Part shown: positions 61,038 to 64,000 of the stretch, in pieces | Position numbering within the stretch: position 1 is the stretch's first letter | Layout: every line of letters begins with the position of its first letter | From: Bradymonas sediminis | Lineage (GTDB): Bacteria > Myxococcota_A > Bradymonadia > Bradymonadales > Bradymonadaceae | NCBI RefSeq assembly: GCF_003258315.1 | Contig: NZ_CP030032.1 | Span: 1 to 64,000 of the forward strand | Length of the DNA stretch: 64,000 bases | Direction: 5' to 3' | The notes under the pieces: generated by a model | Database searches by the model: none | Told to the model about the DNA's origin: nothing | What the model saw: the letters and a program-made list of their open reading frames with translations, nothing else | Made by a program: the position numbers and the translations under genes

Positions 61038-61381
61038 TGATGTGGCTCCTCAAAGATATATTTTGGGCAATTTGTCGACCTTCGCGAGGCGCGAAAATCG
61101 CGACAGCTTAGCTCGTGCAAAGGATAGGGCGGCGGGCGAAATAGTGTCAAGCACAGCGGCTTGAGATCGCGCGGGCCGAAGGCGCAGGGTGGGCTTTTGG
61201 TGCGCGCCCGAATTCTGTACCTTGGGTTTTGTGAGATGGGCGCGGGGACCAATGACTTTAGGTTCTAAGCATATAATCATCGCATATCTCAGCGGTCGTA
61301 TCGGCGTGTTGGCCAGACTCCTGGGCCGTGTTTAGGGCGGGATATACAATCGCATTTTGTCAGAAAATAGGACGCACACGC
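61038..61381. other. 344-base divergent intergenic region
   Basis: It separates the receiver gene (minus) and the EcsC-family gene (plus). A short dyad CGCGA-N3-TCGCG (61090-61102) has the same arms as those near carD but a shorter spacer. A TACAAT-like -10 (61345-61350) lies 32 bases before the plus-strand start without a good -35. Confidence 0.4.
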
Positions 61382-63733
61382 ATGTCAGACGGGTTTGTAA
61401 CACCAGATTTAGATGAGTTAAGCGAGGCCGGCCTCGTCGAGGATTCCCAGGTTGAGGGCGAGCTGGTCGACGGGCTTGCTGGTGCGCTGGAGTCCGAGGG
61501 GTTGAGCCCCGAGGATATCCTGGCCGAGAATTTTCGGCTGCGCTGGCAGGCGATTCTGGAGATGCCGGCCGATGAGGTGCTGGCGCGCGTCGACGAGGAG
61601 CTCGGCGAGCAACCCCAGGAGGCGCGCGAGATCCTCTCACTGCTCTTAGCCCAGGAGTTGGGCTATCGGCGGTTGCTGCGCCGCGAGCATACCCCGGCGC
61701 TTCAGCAAAAACCGCTCTGGGATATTCTGGCGGCCGAGAATTTCGAGCAATTGAGCGTGCCGGCGGCTCTGGCGGTCGAGCGCATCGCGCGCTCGACGCG
61801 CCCGGAGCGCGCGGCGTTTCATCCGATGGCGGCCCTGGCGACCGTGGCGTTGTGGCGCCACGGCGATATTGAGCAGCAGGCGGGCGCCGAGCGGCTTCTG
61901 TCGATCTTTGCGCTCCCCGATGACCCCGAGTGGCTCTATACCCTGGTGGGCGTGCTGCGCGTAGCGGAGCCGCAGCCCGGCGAGGCGGAGGACCCGCGCG
62001 GGCTCTTGGCGCTGGCCGAGATTCAGCTGCGGGCCAAATATTGGGACGCCGTGGCGTTTATCGTCGGCTTCTATTTGGTGCTCGAATACGCGCCGCGTCG
62101 CGCCGGCTCACCGATCGCGTATCTGCTCAAGGCCTGCGACCGGGCCGCGGAGCAGGAGCCGCGCGAGGTTCGGCGCTGGCTGGACCTCTTGGCCGACGCG
62201 ACCCTCGGCGGGCAGCTCAACTTCTCGTGGGTTGAGAAGCCGATGCGCGCAGCGATTCGCCTGAGCATTGACGCCTCCGAGCGCGAAACCCGATTGCGCA
62301 AATGGCATGATCAGCGCCCCTATGAGGCCGATTACCCGCGCCTGGCCAACCTCTATAATGCGCTGCTCGCCGCGCTCGGCGATAAAGATGAGGAGACGCG
62401 CGAGCAGGCGCGCCGGGCGCTGCTCGACGAGGTTGAGCAGACGGTGGGGTTTAACCCGATGCGCGCCCAGCGCTTGCTGGAGCTGATGGCGATCCGCGAG
62501 CACGCGCGCCGGCGCCCGGCCGGGTTCTCGGGGCGCCTTGATTACGCCGTGGAGCAGGTGGCCGAGAAGGCGCAGCTCAGCGAGGCCGACGAGAAGTTGG
62601 TCCGCCTCTACGTGAGCAATTATAATATCGAGCCCCACGCGCTCTATCTGGTGCGAAAGACCCTCGACCGCGTTCATTGGGAGGATGAGACCCAGGCGCC
62701 GGGCCCCCAGGCGCTCGAGATGTATCTGGTCATCAGCGACTATGAGCGCGCGTTTGAGCACCTGACCTGCAAATTCGACGGAGTCACGCTGGACCATGCC
62801 GATAAAGACGCCGCCGCGCGGGTGAAGTATTTCGTCGAGAAACGCCTGGACCCCAATCACCTCACTCGCCTGGTGCGCACCCTATTTACGCCCCTGGAGT
62901 GGCTCGGGGCGAGCCTGGGGCATTTCGAGATCATCTCGTCTCTGGTGGAGCGCTCGCTGGGGATTCTCGACAAGCGCATCCAGGACATTGACCTGGCCGA
63001 CCAGGTGGTCGAGGAGTACCGCGAGGCGGGCATCGAGATCGACAGCTTCGAAGACGTCGCCGGGCTGAATATGGGCCAGATCGACGCGACGCTGCGGGAT
63101 CGGCGCACGATGCGGATGTTGCTCGGGGCGGTGGCCGGTGGGCTCTCGGGCGGGCTTGCTCCCTTCGGTTGGGCGGCGCTGTCGCTGGCCGATGCGCCGA
63201 TTCTTCTGGCGCTGAGCGCCGATATCTGCAGCCGTTTTTGTTGGTATTATGGCTTCGACCCGCGCGAGCACCCGGAGCTGCCGATCGAGATCATCGCGGT
63301 GGCCCTGGGCGGTTCGCGGGCCGAGGCGATCGAGCCGATGCTCTTGCGCCAGAACCTGAGCGAGTACGCGCTTCGAAAGTCGTTGATGGTCGGGGCGGTC
63401 GCCCACGGCAGCGTCACGCAGATGGGCGCGCGCACCCTGGGGCGCTTTATGCAGCAACAATTGGGGCCGCAGGCGAGCAAGCAGGTCAACGACCTTGCGC
63501 GCCGGGCGGTTACCAGTAATTTTCAGCGCCGCGCCGCCGAGGCGGTGCCCTCTAAGGCGCTGCCGATCGTCGGGGCGTTGCTCGGCGCGTCTTTGAACGT
63601 CGCGTTGATCTACGACGTGTGCGAAGCTGCGCAGGCGGTTCTGACCGACCGCTTTTTGGAGCGCAAATACCCCGAATGGATTCGTAAATTCGACCCGGAA
63701 ACACATGGCGCACCCGATATTTCGCTGGATTGA
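61382..63733 (+). CDS. EcsC-family protein with a long helical N-terminal region
   Basis: A 783-residue protein. I start at ATG 61382; 18 upstream in-frame residues have no support. About 1-560 is helical, acidic then mixed, with many Arg and Ala and no known motif; it resembles helical-repeat scaffolds. The C-terminal about 185 residues (576-760) match EcsC: MLLGAVAGGLSGGLAP, then FGWAALSLADAPILLAL, CWYYGFDPREHPE, IIAVALGGS and a final helix IVGALLGASLNVALIYDV. EcsC proteins are membrane-associated and of unclear function. It overlaps the next gene by 29 bases. Confidence 0.85.
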   Translation: MSDGFVTPDLDELSEAGLVEDSQVEGELVDGLAGALESEGLSPEDILAENFRLRWQAILEMPADEVLARVDEELGEQPQEAREILSLLLAQELGYRRLLRREHTPALQQKPLWDILAAENFEQLSVPAALAVERIARSTRPERAAFHPMAALATVALWRHGDIEQQAGAERLLSIFALPDDPEWLYTLVGVLRVAEPQPGEAEDPRGLLALAEIQLRAKYWDAVAFIVGFYLVLEYAPRRAGSPIAYLLKACDRAAEQEPREVRRWLDLLADATLGGQLNFSWVEKPMRAAIRLSIDASERETRLRKWHDQRPYEADYPRLANLYNALLAALGDKDEETREQARRALLDEVEQTVGFNPMRAQRLLELMAIREHARRRPAGFSGRLDYAVEQVAEKAQLSEADEKLVRLYVSNYNIEPHALYLVRKTLDRVHWEDETQAPGPQALEMYLVISDYERAFEHLTCKFDGVTLDHADKDAAARVKYFVEKRLDPNHLTRLVRTLFTPLEWLGASLGHFEIISSLVERSLGILDKRIQDIDLADQVVEEYREAGIEIDSFEDVAGLNMGQIDATLRDRRTMRMLLGAVAGGLSGGLAPFGWAALSLADAPILLALSADICSRFCWYYGFDPREHPELPIEIIAVALGGSRAEAIEPMLLRQNLSEYALRKSLMVGAVAHGSVTQMGARTLGRFMQQQLGPQASKQVNDLARRAVTSNFQRRAAEAVPSKALPIVGALLGASLNVALIYDVCEAAQAVLTDRFLERKYPEWIRKFDPETHGAPDISLD

Positions 63734-64000
63734 TTGCACCGACCCCACTCGGCCGCGCAACCTCGCCCGGCCCGAAAACACCAAGCTGCGCCTGGCCCAG
63801 ATGACCGACCCACATGTGCCCGGTGAGGTCGAGTTGATGAGCCGGCTGCGCGATATCATGGGGCATCGCGGGTCGATCTGGGATTTTTCCCACGAGATCA
63901 GCGCGATCGGCAATGAGCTGGGGCATCGCTACCGCAAGCGGCGCCGGCTCTATACGAACCTGATCAAGAAGGCCCTGATGGGCCTGCACCAGCTCGAGGT
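63705..64000 (+). CDS. Metallophosphoesterase, N-terminal part (cut by the window edge)
   Basis: An open frame from ATG 63705 runs to the end of the window (98 codons). Its start overlaps the EcsC gene by 29 bases in another frame. After a short basic head it reads LRLAQMTDPHVPG, the first motif (DxH) of calcineurin-like phosphoesterases, where Asp and His bind the metal pair. The remainder is helical and basic (RYRKRRRLYTN). The other metal-binding motifs (GD, GNH, GHxH) would lie beyond position 64000, so substrate and activity cannot be judged. Confidence 0.75.
   Translation, partial: MAHPIFRWIDCTDPTRPRNLARPENTKLRLAQMTDPHVPGEVELMSRLRDIMGHRGSIWDFSHEISAIGNELGHRYRKRRRLYTNLIKKALMGLHQLE

Overview
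The window is about 64 kb of GC-rich chromosomal DNA with 36 protein genes that I accept, one of them cut by the right edge. It starts 19 bases before dnaA, so it probably lies at the conventional start of a chromosome record. No rRNA, tRNA, CRISPR array, prophage or insertion sequence was recognised. The gene set points to a Myxococcota / former Deltaproteobacteria lineage, possibly Bradymonadales. The reasons are CarD/CdnL, a Hanks-type kinase with several FHA proteins, a MYXO-CTERM-like Gly-Cys/membrane/Arg tag, many lipoproteins, PEGA and TPR proteins, and Cys-rich repeat lipoproteins with lamin-tail domains. This assignment is inference; no search was run.

Layout. 0-5 kb: dnaA alone with its own terminator, a secreted PEGA protein, a class II glutamine-amidotransferase-like protein that has lost the catalytic residues, and the methionine-salvage gene mtnC. 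5-10 kb: three tandem minus-strand lipoproteins carrying ten copies of one eight-cysteine repeat, two of them with lamin-tail domains. 10-22 kb: one giant 3917-residue TPR protein. 22-34 kb: an FHA-GGDEF cyclase, an aldehyde dehydrogenase, a parvulin lipoprotein, uvrC, a Ser/Thr kinase and several lipoproteins, including one with a ComEA-like DNA-binding domain.

33-45 kb: an AI-2E-type transporter, a TolC/adaptor/RND efflux operon, a UbiA-like enzyme, carD, a small duplicated 108-residue protein, a SurA-like lipoprotein and truA. 45-64 kb: a fused surface-protein/outer-membrane-barrel gene, asd, a tricorn-type protease, an unknown protein, a site-2 protease/dusA/membrane-anchor operon, pckA, an FHA-TM-TPR protein, a lone receiver domain, an EcsC-family protein and the start of a metallophosphoesterase.

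Functionally the window mixes housekeeping genes (dnaA, uvrC, truA, dusA, asd, pckA, carD) with cell-envelope and signalling genes. The kinase, the two FHA proteins and the receiver domain could form a phospho-signalling layer, but no single operon joins them. The most unusual items are the eight-cysteine repeat family, the amidotransferase-like protein with Thr2 in place of the nucleophilic Cys, the mid-protein sorting tag, the giant TPR protein, and a matching inverted repeat (CGCGA-N6-TCGCG) over predicted -10 boxes in the two intergenic regions around the 108-residue protein.
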